Assembly (NCBI RefSeq): GCF_001007995.1
Contig: NZ_CP011389.1
Location: forward strand, 1,550,001-1,614,000
Direction of reading: 5' to 3'
Length of the DNA stretch: 64,000 bases
Source of the DNA: Deinococcus soli (ex Cha et al. 2016)
GTDB lineage: Bacteria > Deinococcota > Deinococci > Deinococcales > Deinococcaceae
The notes under the pieces are model-generated. The model saw only the letters and a program-made list of their open reading frames with translations. It ran no database searches and was not told the DNA's origin. The translations under genes were made by a program, and so were the position numbers. How positions within the stretch are numbered: the stretch's first letter is position 1; every line of letters begins with the position of its first letter. Positions 24,721-33,095 of the stretch are shown in pieces.

Positions 24721-24966
24721 ATGTCCATTGAACAATTCCAGGGAATGAAGGCCCAGGGAGCCGATCCGCTGGAAGTAGCGCGAGCAGCTCAGGCTCAGGG
24801 GGCAGGGCCGATCGAGATCATCCGCCTTCTCCGGTCCCTGTTTGAGCTGCCCTTCGTGGACGCGAAGGATCTGGCGACCAGGGCGGTGTATGACATGACG
24901 CTGGATCAGTACCAGCAGGAGTTCATCGTGCCGCTCCTGGAGGAAGTGGAGCGGGAAGGTTTCTAG
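24721..24966 (+). CDS. Small hypothetical protein, 81 residues
   Basis: I do not recognise it. It is predicted helical, acidic at the end (EEVEREGF), with an alternating VARAAQAQGAGPIEIIRLLRS segment and no Cys or membrane helix. TATGCT lies six bases before ATG. Its TAG stop shares the palindrome CTAG with the stop of the asparaginase gene on the other strand, so the two genes end tail to tail with a four-base overlap. Confidence 0.7.
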   Translation: MSIEQFQGMKAQGADPLEVARAAQAQGAGPIEIIRLLRSLFELPFVDAKDLATRAVYDMTLDQYQQEFIVPLLEEVEREGF

Positions 24967-25958
24967 AACTCGTCGCGTTCGAACACCGTCTGGATCTGCT
25001 CGCGCGTGAGGCCCTGGCCGAGCAGGATCAGCAGCAGCAGCCGGGCCTTGTGGGCGTTCAGGAAACTGGCGGGAATCGCGCCCGCCTCGACGAGGGTGGC
25101 GCCGCCGCCCGCGTAGCCGTACACGGGCAGGACGGGCCCGGCGTGGGTGCGGGTGGCGATCACGACGGGCTTTTCGGTGCCCTGGATGAGCGGGAGGAGT
25201 TCGGCGGGGAGGTTCCCGGTGCCGAGCGCGGCGATGACCAGCCCGTCGGCCCGCTCGGCGGCCTCGGCGTACCCTTCGCCGGTCCAGCCGGCGTAGGCGT
25301 AGAGGATCTCCACGCGGGCGCGCAGGTGCGTGGGGTGGTACGTGGCGCGCGGTTCCGGCATGGCGAAGTAGTGCAGGCGCGGCGTGTGCCCCTCGCGGTC
25401 GATGCGGCCGATGGGGCCGGGGTATCCGCCGAAGGCGTCCACGGCGGTCGTGTGGATCTTCGTGACGGTCCGCGCGTCGAAGATGTCCCCGCCGATCACG
25501 ACCAGCGGACCCCGCCCGGGACTGTGGGGGTGCAGGGCGACGTGCGCGGCGTCCAGCAGGTTGGCGGGGCCGTCCCAGCTGATCTCCTCGGCGTGGCGCA
25601 TGCTGCCGGTCAGGACGACCGGGACCTTCACGTCCAGCATCAGGTGCAGCGCGAACGCCGTTTCCTCCAGGGTGTCGGTGCCGTGCGTGACGACCACGCC
25701 GTCGTGCGTGGGGGCCAGTTCGCGGATCAGGGCCGCCAGCTGCCCCATGTGCCCGGGCGTCATGTGCGGGCTGGGCAGGCTGAACGGTTGCGCCTCGGTG
25801 ACCTGCACCTGTTCCAGGCCGGGCAGGGTGGGGGGCGTCTGGGGGGTGAGACCGCGCCCGTCGGGACTGGGGCGGCTGGCGATCGTGCCGCCCGTGTGGA
25901 TCAGTGCCAGTCGGGGCGCGCGGGCGGGCGGGGTGGCGTCACTGGGCATCACTGGCAT
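24963..25958 (-). CDS. ansA: L-asparaginase (type I)
   Basis: Asparaginase hydrolyses asparagine to aspartate and ammonia. The 331-residue product has the first catalytic Thr in HTGGTIAS (about 21-28) and the second in THGTDTLEETA (about 90-100), followed by VVLTGSMRHAEE. There is no signal peptide, so it is cytosolic. The second in-frame Met (MPSDATPP) is an equally possible start. It forms its own unit; 322 bases upstream contain a dispersed repeat. Confidence 0.93.
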   Translation of the reverse strand: MPVMPSDATPPARAPRLALIHTGGTIASRPSPDGRGLTPQTPPTLPGLEQVQVTEAQPFSLPSPHMTPGHMGQLAALIRELAPTHDGVVVTHGTDTLEETAFALHLMLDVKVPVVLTGSMRHAEEISWDGPANLLDAAHVALHPHSPGRGPLVVIGGDIFDARTVTKIHTTAVDAFGGYPGPIGRIDREGHTPRLHYFAMPEPRATYHPTHLRARVEILYAYAGWTGEGYAEAAERADGLVIAALGTGNLPAELLPLIQGTEKPVVIATRTHAGPVLPVYGYAGGGATLVEAGAIPASFLNAHKARLLLLILLGQGLTREQIQTVFERDEF

Positions 25959-26280
25959 GGTAGTCGCGGCGGCGGGGGGCCGCAGCCAGGGGTCTAGGGT
26001 CGAGGGGCCCGGGGGCGGGAGTGGCCCGCTGTGCCGGACGGCCTGCCGGGGAGGTTGGCACGGCGCTTCGACCCTCAGACTGTTATAAGGATTCCGTTTG
26101 TTTCGTTGACAGACTGGAAGACCACAAATCTGTCAACTCCACGCCCGGAACCCGCTTCTCTCCTCCTCGCTCCGCTCGGGTTGAAAGATTTTGCAAACCT
26201 TTCAACCGGAGTCCGTATTAGACCCCGCGAAACGACAGCGCCCGCCAGCACCGGGGGTCTGGCGGGTCGGTCGTGAGGGG
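25959..26280. other. 322-base intergenic region
   Basis: Upstream of ansA on the minus strand. It holds hairpin-repeat copy B (26085-26218). No gene is seen; the rest is GC-rich with no clear -10/-35 pair. Confidence 0.5.
26085..26218 (+). repeat. Two-hairpin dispersed repeat, copy B
   Basis: The 134-base element starts ATAAGGATTCCG and ends CGGAGTCCGTAT, which are imperfect terminal inverted repeats. Inside are a 9-base stem GTTGACAGA/TCTGTCAAC, a conserved ACGCCCGGAACCCGCT block, CTCGG, and a second 9-base stem GGTTGAAAG/CTTTCAACC. Order and unpaired blocks match copy C at 27494. Confidence 0.8.
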
Positions 26281-26484
26281 TCAGCGGCGCAGACGCTGCC
26301 AGACGAAGGTCACGGCGAACACGGCGGCGGTCAGGGGCAGTTCGGCCAACAGCGCGTCCGGGATGGGCGTGGCGGCCTGGGTGCGCTGCCACAGCCCGGC
26401 ACCCAGCCACAGCAGCGCGGCCAGGGTGGGAATCAGGAAGCGGCTGCGGCGCGGACCGGCAGGCGGCGCGGGCTGGTCGGGCAA
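26281..26484 (-). CDS. Small membrane protein, 67 residues
   Basis: The product has two hydrophobic helices (FLIPTLAALLWLGAGLW and LPLTAAVFAVTFVW) and a basic end (QRLRR). TTG 26484 is a guess; a CTG at 26490 overlapping the hemC stop is an alternative. It lies directly after hemC and is probably co-transcribed with it. No family is recognised. Confidence 0.55.
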   Translation of the reverse strand: MPDQPAPPAGPRRSRFLIPTLAALLWLGAGLWQRTQAATPIPDALLAELPLTAAVFAVTFVWQRLRR

Positions 26485-26486
26485 GG

Positions 26487-27416
<930 letters not shown>

Positions 27417-27493
27417 AACCCGCGCATTATACGCGCCGCAACCCGGGCGCGCACGCGCGCTTCGGGACGCGGGTCAGAATGTGAAGGATCATG

Positions 27494-27629
27494 ATACGGA
27501 TTCCGTCTGTTTCGTTTACCGCCCGGACAGGACACCGGGCGGCTCACTGCACGCCCGGAACCCGCTCGACTCCTGCTCTCTTCGCTCGGGTGGATGTGGC
27601 GCTGCGCCCCACGCCACCGGAGGCCGTAT
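27494..27629 (+). repeat. Two-hairpin dispersed repeat, copy C
   Basis: The 136-base element starts ATACGGATTCCG and ends CGGAGGCCGTAT, inverted repeats matching at 10 of 12 bases. Inside are CCGCCCGG/CCGGGCGG, the ACGCCCGGAACCCGCT block, CGCTCGG, and a GGTGG/CCACC stem. The two stems differ in sequence from copy B yet still pair. The last bases form the Shine-Dalgarno site and first two bases of the start codon of the next gene. Confidence 0.8.
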
Positions 27630-28947
27630 GACAGGCTTTCCGGACGGATTCGTGTGGGGCGTGGCGACATCGGCGTACCAGATCGAGGGCGCGGCGCGTG
27701 AGGACGGGCGGGGCGCGAGCGTGTGGGACACGTTCAGTCACACGCCGGGGCGGGTGCGGGGCGGCGCGACCGGGGACGTGACCTGCGACCACTACCACCG
27801 CTGGCCGGGGGACGTGGCGCTGCTGCGCGAGCTGGGCGCAGGTGCGTACCGCTTCAGCGTGGCGTGGCCGCGCGTGCAGCCCGGCGGGCGCGGGCGGGTG
27901 AACGCGGCGGGACTGGCCTTCTGCGACCGGCTGATGGACGGGCTGCTGGGCGCGGGCGTGCAGCCGTGGGTGACGCTGCACCACTGGGACCTGCCGCAGG
28001 AGCTGGAGGACGCGGGCGGCTGGCTGAGCCGCGACACGGCGCACCGGTTCGAGGAGTACGCGTTCCTGGTCGGGGAGCGGCTGGCGGACCGCGCGGCGGC
28101 GTTCATGACGCTGAACGCGCCGTCCGTGGTGATGCTGCGGGGGTACGCGCACGGCACGCACGCGCCGGGGCGGACGCTGGGCCTGGGGGCGTTCCCGGCC
28201 GCGCACCATCAGCTGCTGGGGCATGGGCTGGCGGCGCGGGCGCTGCGGGAGGCGGGCGCGCGGCAGGTGGGCATCGCGAACACGTACGCCCCGGCGTGGC
28301 CTGCCACGGACCGTGACGCGGACGTGCAGGCGGCGGGCCTGATGGACGCGCTGCGCCACCACCTGTTCACCGATCCCCTGCTGCGCGCCGCGTACCCCGC
28401 GCCCGTGCTGGACCTGCTGCGCGAGCACGCCCCGCAGCTGCTGGAGGCCGTGCGCCCCGGCGACCTGGACGTGATCGCCGCGCCGCTGGATTTTCTGGGC
28501 GTGAACGATGACCAGCCGGACTGGGTGCGGGCCGATCCGAGCCGTCCCTTCGGCGTGGCGCCGGAACCCGCCCCGACGGGGGTGGCCGGACCTGAGGCCC
28601 TCACACAGACGCTGCTGGACCTGAAAGACCGCTACGGGGACGCCTGCCCGCCGCTGGTCGTCACGGGCAGCGGCTGCTCCCTGCCCGACGTGCCGGACGC
28701 GGACGGGCGGGTGCGGGACGCGGCGCGCATCCGCTCCCTGGAGGCGCACATCGAGGCTACCCGATTGGCGGTCCAGAAAGGTGCGCCGGTCAGCGGCTAT
28801 CTTGCCTGGACTCTCATGGACAATTTTCAGTGGGCGGACGGCTTCGACCAGCGTTTCGGGCTGGTGCACGTGGACTTCGGGACGCAGATGCGGACCCGCA
28901 AGGACAGCTTTTCCTGGTATCAGGCGTGGCTGCGGGAGCAGGCGTGA
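27628..28947 (+). CDS. GH1-family protein lacking both catalytic glutamates
   Basis: The 439-residue chain is a full-length GH1 beta-glycosidase fold. SAYQIEG at the N-terminus, HHWDLPQ at about 120 and DNFQWADGFDQRFGL near the C-terminus are all kept, and these hold the sugar in active members. The acid/base motif NEP reads NAP (Ala164) and the nucleophile motif TENG reads TGSG (Gly347). Normal GH1 hydrolysis is therefore impossible, while the sugar-binding pocket looks intact. It may be a binding or sensing protein, or an enzyme with a different mechanism. GGAGG four bases before ATG comes from the end of a dispersed repeat. Its stop overlaps the MFS start as GTGA. Codon use is like its neighbours and there is no frameshift, so it does not look like a decaying pseudogene. 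Confidence 0.85.
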   Translation: MTGFPDGFVWGVATSAYQIEGAAREDGRGASVWDTFSHTPGRVRGGATGDVTCDHYHRWPGDVALLRELGAGAYRFSVAWPRVQPGGRGRVNAAGLAFCDRLMDGLLGAGVQPWVTLHHWDLPQELEDAGGWLSRDTAHRFEEYAFLVGERLADRAAAFMTLNAPSVVMLRGYAHGTHAPGRTLGLGAFPAAHHQLLGHGLAARALREAGARQVGIANTYAPAWPATDRDADVQAAGLMDALRHHLFTDPLLRAAYPAPVLDLLREHAPQLLEAVRPGDLDVIAAPLDFLGVNDDQPDWVRADPSRPFGVAPEPAPTGVAGPEALTQTLLDLKDRYGDACPPLVVTGSGCSLPDVPDADGRVRDAARIRSLEAHIEATRLAVQKGAPVSGYLAWTLMDNFQWADGFDQRFGLVHVDFGTQMRTRKDSFSWYQAWLREQA

Positions 28948-30143
28948 GTGTCGCCGCGCCCGTGTCGTGGCGGTTCATGCTGCCGTACACCCTGGCGACC
29001 CTGGCGATGTGGATGGCCTTCAACGCGCCCGGTCAGGTGCTGATCGGGCAGCAGCTCATCACGCTGGACGAGGCGAACAAGGAGGCGAATCTCGCGCTGA
29101 TCCTGGGCGTGGGGGCGCTGATCAGCCTGCTCGCCAACCCCATCTTCGGGGCGCTGAGTGACCGCGCCCGCGGACGTCTGGGCCGCCGCCGCCCGTACCT
29201 GATCGGCGGGGCCGTTGCCGCGACTGCCGGACTGCTGCTGCTGGGTGTGGGGGGCAGCGTGCCCGTGCTGGTCGCCGGGTGGGGCCTGACGCAGCTGGCC
29301 CTGAACGCCTATCAGGCCGCGCTGACCGCCGTCATTCCCGACCGCGTGCCGCCCAGCCAGCGCGCCACCGTCAGCGGCCTGGCGGGCCTGTCGCAGGTGC
29401 TCGGCACGATCCTCGGCGTGGGCCTCACCGGGCTGCTGCCCGTCATGCTCGCCAGGTACGCGCTGCTGGGCGCGCTGCTGCTCCTCGCCATGCTGGGCTT
29501 CGTCCTGACCAGCCGCGACCCGCAGGCGCCCACCACCCCGCCCGCGCCGCTGACCCTGGCGGGGTTCCTCAGCCCGCTGCGGCACCGGGACTTCGCGCTG
29601 GCGTGGCTCACGCGCGGCCTCGTGACGCTCGGGTACGCGCTGGGCACCACGTACCTGCTGTACTTCCTGCGCGACCGGGTCGGCCTGAACGACCCCGCCG
29701 CCGGGGTGTTCCAGGCGAACCTGGCCGCCGGGGGCGCGCTGCTGCTGACCGTCCTGCTGGGCGGCGTCCTCAGCGACCGCCTGGGGCGCCGCAAGGTGTT
29801 CGTGATCGGCTCCACCGTCGTCATCGCCGCCGGCCTCCTGACGCTGGCGCTGCTGCCCACGTGGCCCGGCACGCTCGCCGCCGCCGCGCTGATGGGCGCA
29901 GGCTTCGGGGTGTACCTCGCCGTGGACGTCGCCCTGATCACCGAGGTGCTGCCCAGCGCGCACGACAGCGCCCGCGACCTCGGCGTGATCAACGTCGCCC
30001 TGACCCTCCCACAGACCTTCGCGCCCGCCCTGTGCGCCCTGTTCGTCTCCAGACTCGGCGGGTACACGCCCCTCTTCCTGGCGGCGGCCGTCATCACCCT
30101 CGTCAGCGCCGCGCTCGTGCAGGGCATCCGCGGCGTGCGCTGA
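28944..30143 (+). CDS. MFS/GPH-like sugar transporter
   Basis: The 399-residue membrane protein has about 12 helices. The loop after helix 2 reads GALSDRARGRLGRRRPYLIGG, the signature of the sucrose/GPH-type sugar carriers, and a matching LSDRLGRRKVF loop is in the second half. GTG 28944 overlaps the GH1-like stop by four bases, so the two proteins are made together. A coupled carrier and dead glycosidase suggests disaccharide or glycoside uptake with a binding partner, but the substrate is unknown. Confidence 0.85.
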   Translation: MSVAAPVSWRFMLPYTLATLAMWMAFNAPGQVLIGQQLITLDEANKEANLALILGVGALISLLANPIFGALSDRARGRLGRRRPYLIGGAVAATAGLLLLGVGGSVPVLVAGWGLTQLALNAYQAALTAVIPDRVPPSQRATVSGLAGLSQVLGTILGVGLTGLLPVMLARYALLGALLLLAMLGFVLTSRDPQAPTTPPAPLTLAGFLSPLRHRDFALAWLTRGLVTLGYALGTTYLLYFLRDRVGLNDPAAGVFQANLAAGGALLLTVLLGGVLSDRLGRRKVFVIGSTVVIAAGLLTLALLPTWPGTLAAAALMGAGFGVYLAVDVALITEVLPSAHDSARDLGVINVALTLPQTFAPALCALFVSRLGGYTPLFLAAAVITLVSAALVQGIRGVR

Positions 30144-30219
30144 CGCACCCGGGCCGCCCCTGCCGCGCAATTGGTGAAAGGTCACGGCCCGGCCGCGCGC
30201 CGCGGCGTACCGTCAGCGC

Positions 30220-31224
30220 ATGACCATGCATGCCTTCACGGCCACCCAGCCCGGTGAACCCCTGACCCTGCAGTGGACGCCCGTGCCCACCCCGGCGCCC
30301 GGCCCGGGCGAGATCCGCGTGCGGCTGGCGGCCGTGACCGTCAACCCGGTGGATTTCAAGCTGCTGCGTGGTGGGCATCCCGCCTGGACGTACCCGCACG
30401 TGCCCGGCGTGGACGGCGCCGGGACCGTCGAGGCGGTCGGCCCGGGCGTGGAGACCCTGCGGCCCGGGGACCGCGTGGCGATGCACGTGGACCTCACGCG
30501 GCCCGGCGTGTTCGCCGAGGCGGTCGTCACGAGCGCCCACACGGTCGCGCGCGTGCCCGACGGGGTGCCGCTGACGGTCGCGGCGGCGCTGCCCTGCGCG
30601 GGCATGACCGCGTACCAGAGCCTCGACCGTCGGCTGGGCGTGCGGCCCGGCCTGTGGCAGCCCGGCGACTGGGTGCTCGTGAACGGCGCGAGCGGCGGGG
30701 TGGGCGGGTACGCCACGCAGCTCGCGCGGCGGGCGGGGGCGCGCGTGATCGGCGTGGCGTCCACCGCGAACCACGCGTACCTGCGGAGGCTGGGGGCCGA
30801 GGTGACCCTGGATTACCGCTCGGGGGATCTGGCCGCGCAGGTGCGCGAGGTGACGGGCGGGGCGGGCGTGCCGGCGGTGGTCGAGACGGCCGGGCAGGCG
30901 ACGGCGCTGCTGGACGCCGTCGCGTTCGGTGGGGGCATGGCGTGCGTGCTGGGCCTGCCGGACCTGCCCACCTACCGCGCGCATCCGGCGAAGATCAGCG
31001 TGCATCCGATCGCGCTGGGCGCCGCGCATGCCAGTGGCGACCGCCGCGCGCAGGAGGATCTGGGCGTCATGCTGGGCGACCTGCTGGCGCTCGTCCTGAA
31101 CGGCGAGCTCGATCCGCTGGTGACGGACGTCCGGGAGCGGGAGGCGCTGCCCGCGACCCTGGCGGAACTCTCGGCGGAGGGCGTGCGCGGCAAGCTGGTG
31201 GTCCGCATGAGCGGCGAGGACTGA
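30220..31224 (+). CDS. Zinc-independent MDR oxidoreductase (quinone reductase-like)
   Basis: Members reduce quinones, enones or similar with NADPH. The 334-residue protein has the GroES-like N-domain (PHVPGVDGAGTVEAVG at 53-68) and the Rossmann-fold loop NGASGGVGGYATQLA near 163. The zinc ligands of alcohol dehydrogenases are missing. The AGVPAVVETAGQ stretch and final GKLVVRM are typical. TACCGT (30208-30213) lies six bases before ATG. It stands alone before a hairpin terminator. Confidence 0.9.
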   Translation: MTMHAFTATQPGEPLTLQWTPVPTPAPGPGEIRVRLAAVTVNPVDFKLLRGGHPAWTYPHVPGVDGAGTVEAVGPGVETLRPGDRVAMHVDLTRPGVFAEAVVTSAHTVARVPDGVPLTVAAALPCAGMTAYQSLDRRLGVRPGLWQPGDWVLVNGASGGVGGYATQLARRAGARVIGVASTANHAYLRRLGAEVTLDYRSGDLAAQVREVTGGAGVPAVVETAGQATALLDAVAFGGGMACVLGLPDLPTYRAHPAKISVHPIALGAAHASGDRRAQEDLGVMLGDLLALVLNGELDPLVTDVREREALPATLAELSAEGVRGKLVVRMSGED

Positions 31225-31244
31225 ACCCCGGGCAACCGGTCAGA

Positions 31245-31281
31245 GGGAGGGGAGCACGTACATGATGCGCTCCCCTCTCCC
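31245..31281. terminator. Bidirectional terminator
   Basis: GGGAGGGGAGC and GCTCCCCTCTCCC pair with a small bulge, between the convergent MDR and MFS genes. Confidence 0.6.
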
Positions 31282-31294
31282 GTGGTGGCGTGGT

Positions 31295-32476
31295 TCAGTC
31301 GGCGGCGTGCAGGGCCGGGGCGTGGCGGTCGAGGCGGGCGCTGAGCAGGGTCAGGAGCAGGCCGCCCGCGACGAACAGCGCGCCGATCCAGGGGGTGGCG
31401 GCCAGACCCAGGGCGCTGCTGACGACCAGCCCGCCGATGAAGGCACCCGCGGCGATGCCGAGGTTGAACGCGGCGATGTTCAGGGCGCTGGCGACGTCCA
31501 CGCCGCCGGGAGTGAAGCGCTGCGCGAGCTGCACGACGTACACCTGCAGGCCCGGGACGTTCGCGAAGGCCAGGGCGCCCATCAGGAACAGGGTGATCAC
31601 GGCAAGGACGGGGTGCGGGGCGGTGAAGGTGAAGGCGAGCAGCACGAGCGCCTGCGCGAGGAACAGCGTGGTCAGCGCCCGGACGGGGTCGCGGTCGGCC
31701 ATCTTTCCGCCGATGACGTTGCCGGCGGCGATGGCGACGCCGTACACGAGCAGCAGGACGCTGACCATGTTCGCGCTGAAGCCGGTGATGGTTTCCAGGA
31801 CGCTGCCGAGGTACGTGAAGGTGACGAAGGTGCCGCCGTACCCGAGGGCGGTCATGGCGAACACGAGCAGCAGGCGGGGGTGGACGAGCACGCGGGCCTG
31901 CTGGGCCAGGGTCGTGACGTCCCCACGGGGGAGGGTGCGGGGGAGCAGGGCGGCGGTGGCGATCAGGGAGACGACGCCCAGGGCGGTGATGATCCAGAAG
32001 GTGGCGCGCCAGCCGAGTTCCTGGCCGACCCAGGTGCCGGCGGGGACGCCGATGGCGGTGGCGAGGGTCAGGCCCGCGAACATGGTGGCGATGGCGCTGG
32101 CGCGTTTTTCGGGGGCGACGAGGCCGGCGGCGATGGTGCTGCCGACGCTGAAGAACACGCCGTGGGCCAGGGCGCTGAGGATGCGGGCGGTCATCAGGAG
32201 GGCGTAGGAGCCGGACAGGGCGGCGGCGACGTTGGCGGCGGTGAAGAGGACCATCAGGCCGAGGAGCAGGTGTCGCCGGGGGAGGTGGCCGGTGAGGGCG
32301 GTGAGGATGGGCGCGCCGAGGGCGACGCCCAGGGCGTAGCCGCTGACGAGGAGTCCGGCGCTGGGGACGCTGACGCCGAGGTCGGCGGCGATAGTGTTGA
32401 GCAGGCCGACGATGACGAATTCGGTGGTTCCGATGGCGAAGGCGCTGATGGCCAGGGCGAGCAGGGCTGGGGGCAT
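31295..32476 (-). CDS. DHA1-type MFS drug/sugar efflux transporter
   Basis: The 393-residue protein has 12 helices. TTEFVIVGLL in helix 1, the LPRRHLLLGLM motif A loop, and GVPAGTWVGQELGWRATFW in helix 5 are those of the AraJ/YdhP/PbuE branch of DHA1 exporters. It is divergent from a MarR regulator, which probably represses it. The exported compound is unknown. Its codon bias and GC are like the surroundings. Confidence 0.9.
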   Translation of the reverse strand: MPPALLALAISAFAIGTTEFVIVGLLNTIAADLGVSVPSAGLLVSGYALGVALGAPILTALTGHLPRRHLLLGLMVLFTAANVAAALSGSYALLMTARILSALAHGVFFSVGSTIAAGLVAPEKRASAIATMFAGLTLATAIGVPAGTWVGQELGWRATFWIITALGVVSLIATAALLPRTLPRGDVTTLAQQARVLVHPRLLLVFAMTALGYGGTFVTFTYLGSVLETITGFSANMVSVLLLVYGVAIAAGNVIGGKMADRDPVRALTTLFLAQALVLLAFTFTAPHPVLAVITLFLMGALAFANVPGLQVYVVQLAQRFTPGGVDVASALNIAAFNLGIAAGAFIGGLVVSSALGLAATPWIGALFVAGGLLLTLLSARLDRHAPALHAAD

Positions 32477-32529
32477 GGGTGGAATCTCCTGGAATGGGGG
32501 GCGGCGCAGTGGGACACGTCACCCCCTGC

Positions 32530-32565
32530 TATAATGTTTGCACAAGCAATGCTTGCGTCTGCAAG
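32530..32565. promoter_or_regulatory. MarR-type operator overlapping a -10 box
   Basis: CAAGCA-A-TGCTTG (32543-32555) is a perfect palindrome and CTTGC-GTCT-GCAAG overlaps it, giving two linked operator-like sites. TATAAT (32530-32535) touches the first. The cluster sits in the 137-base gap between the divergent MFS and marR genes, where a MarR dimer would control both. Confidence 0.6.
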
Positions 32566-32613
32566 TAAATTAGACTTGAACCTCTCCCCTGTCAACCCCC
32601 ACCCTGGAGACCC

Positions 32614-33009
32614 ATGACCACCAACCTCGAAACCCGCTGGCAGACCCTCGACCACGAGTGGCAGACCGTCAGCCGCGCCCTGGAACACGCCCTGAACACC
32701 CACCACGACCTCAGCCTCAGCGAGTACCGCGTCCTCGCCGCGCTGGAAGCCAAACACGACCACCACCACCGCATGCAGGTCCTCGCCGATCTGGCCGGGC
32801 TCTCCCAGAGCGCCACCACCCGCCTCGTCGCCCGGCTTGAGGCGCAGGACTGCGGCCTGCTCGCCCGTTACATGTGCCCCACCGACCGGCGCGGCGTGTA
32901 CACCGAGATCACCCCCACCGGCCTCGCCAAGCTCACCCGCGCCCGCCAGACCGTTCAGGACACCCTCGCCGGGCTCTGGACCGGCCGCGACACCCCCACC
33001 CCGGCCTGA
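32614..33009 (+). CDS. MarR-family transcriptional regulator
   Basis: The 131-residue product is a winged-helix dimer protein. The recognition region is ADLAGLSQSATTRLVARLEA (about 52-71), followed by the wing DRRGVYTEITPTG. It is slightly short at the N-terminus for the family but complete. GGAG lies before ATG. It faces away from the MFS exporter across a gap with two palindromes, the usual layout of MarR controlling an efflux pump and itself. A single Cys at about 84 could sense oxidants; that is speculative. Confidence 0.9.
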   Translation: MTTNLETRWQTLDHEWQTVSRALEHALNTHHDLSLSEYRVLAALEAKHDHHHRMQVLADLAGLSQSATTRLVARLEAQDCGLLARYMCPTDRRGVYTEITPTGLAKLTRARQTVQDTLAGLWTGRDTPTPA

Positions 33010-33095
33010 CCCCCACCTCTGCCCCGTCCCGCACTGCCAGCCCCATGCGCCACTCGGCGGATGCGCTTCCAGCGCCGGGTCGCTAGCCTGAGAGG

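Noticed and set aside
27628..28947. Calling the GH1-like gene a pseudogene
   Set aside because: The frame is full length, codon bias is normal and the ligand-binding motifs are kept; only the catalytic residues are changed.
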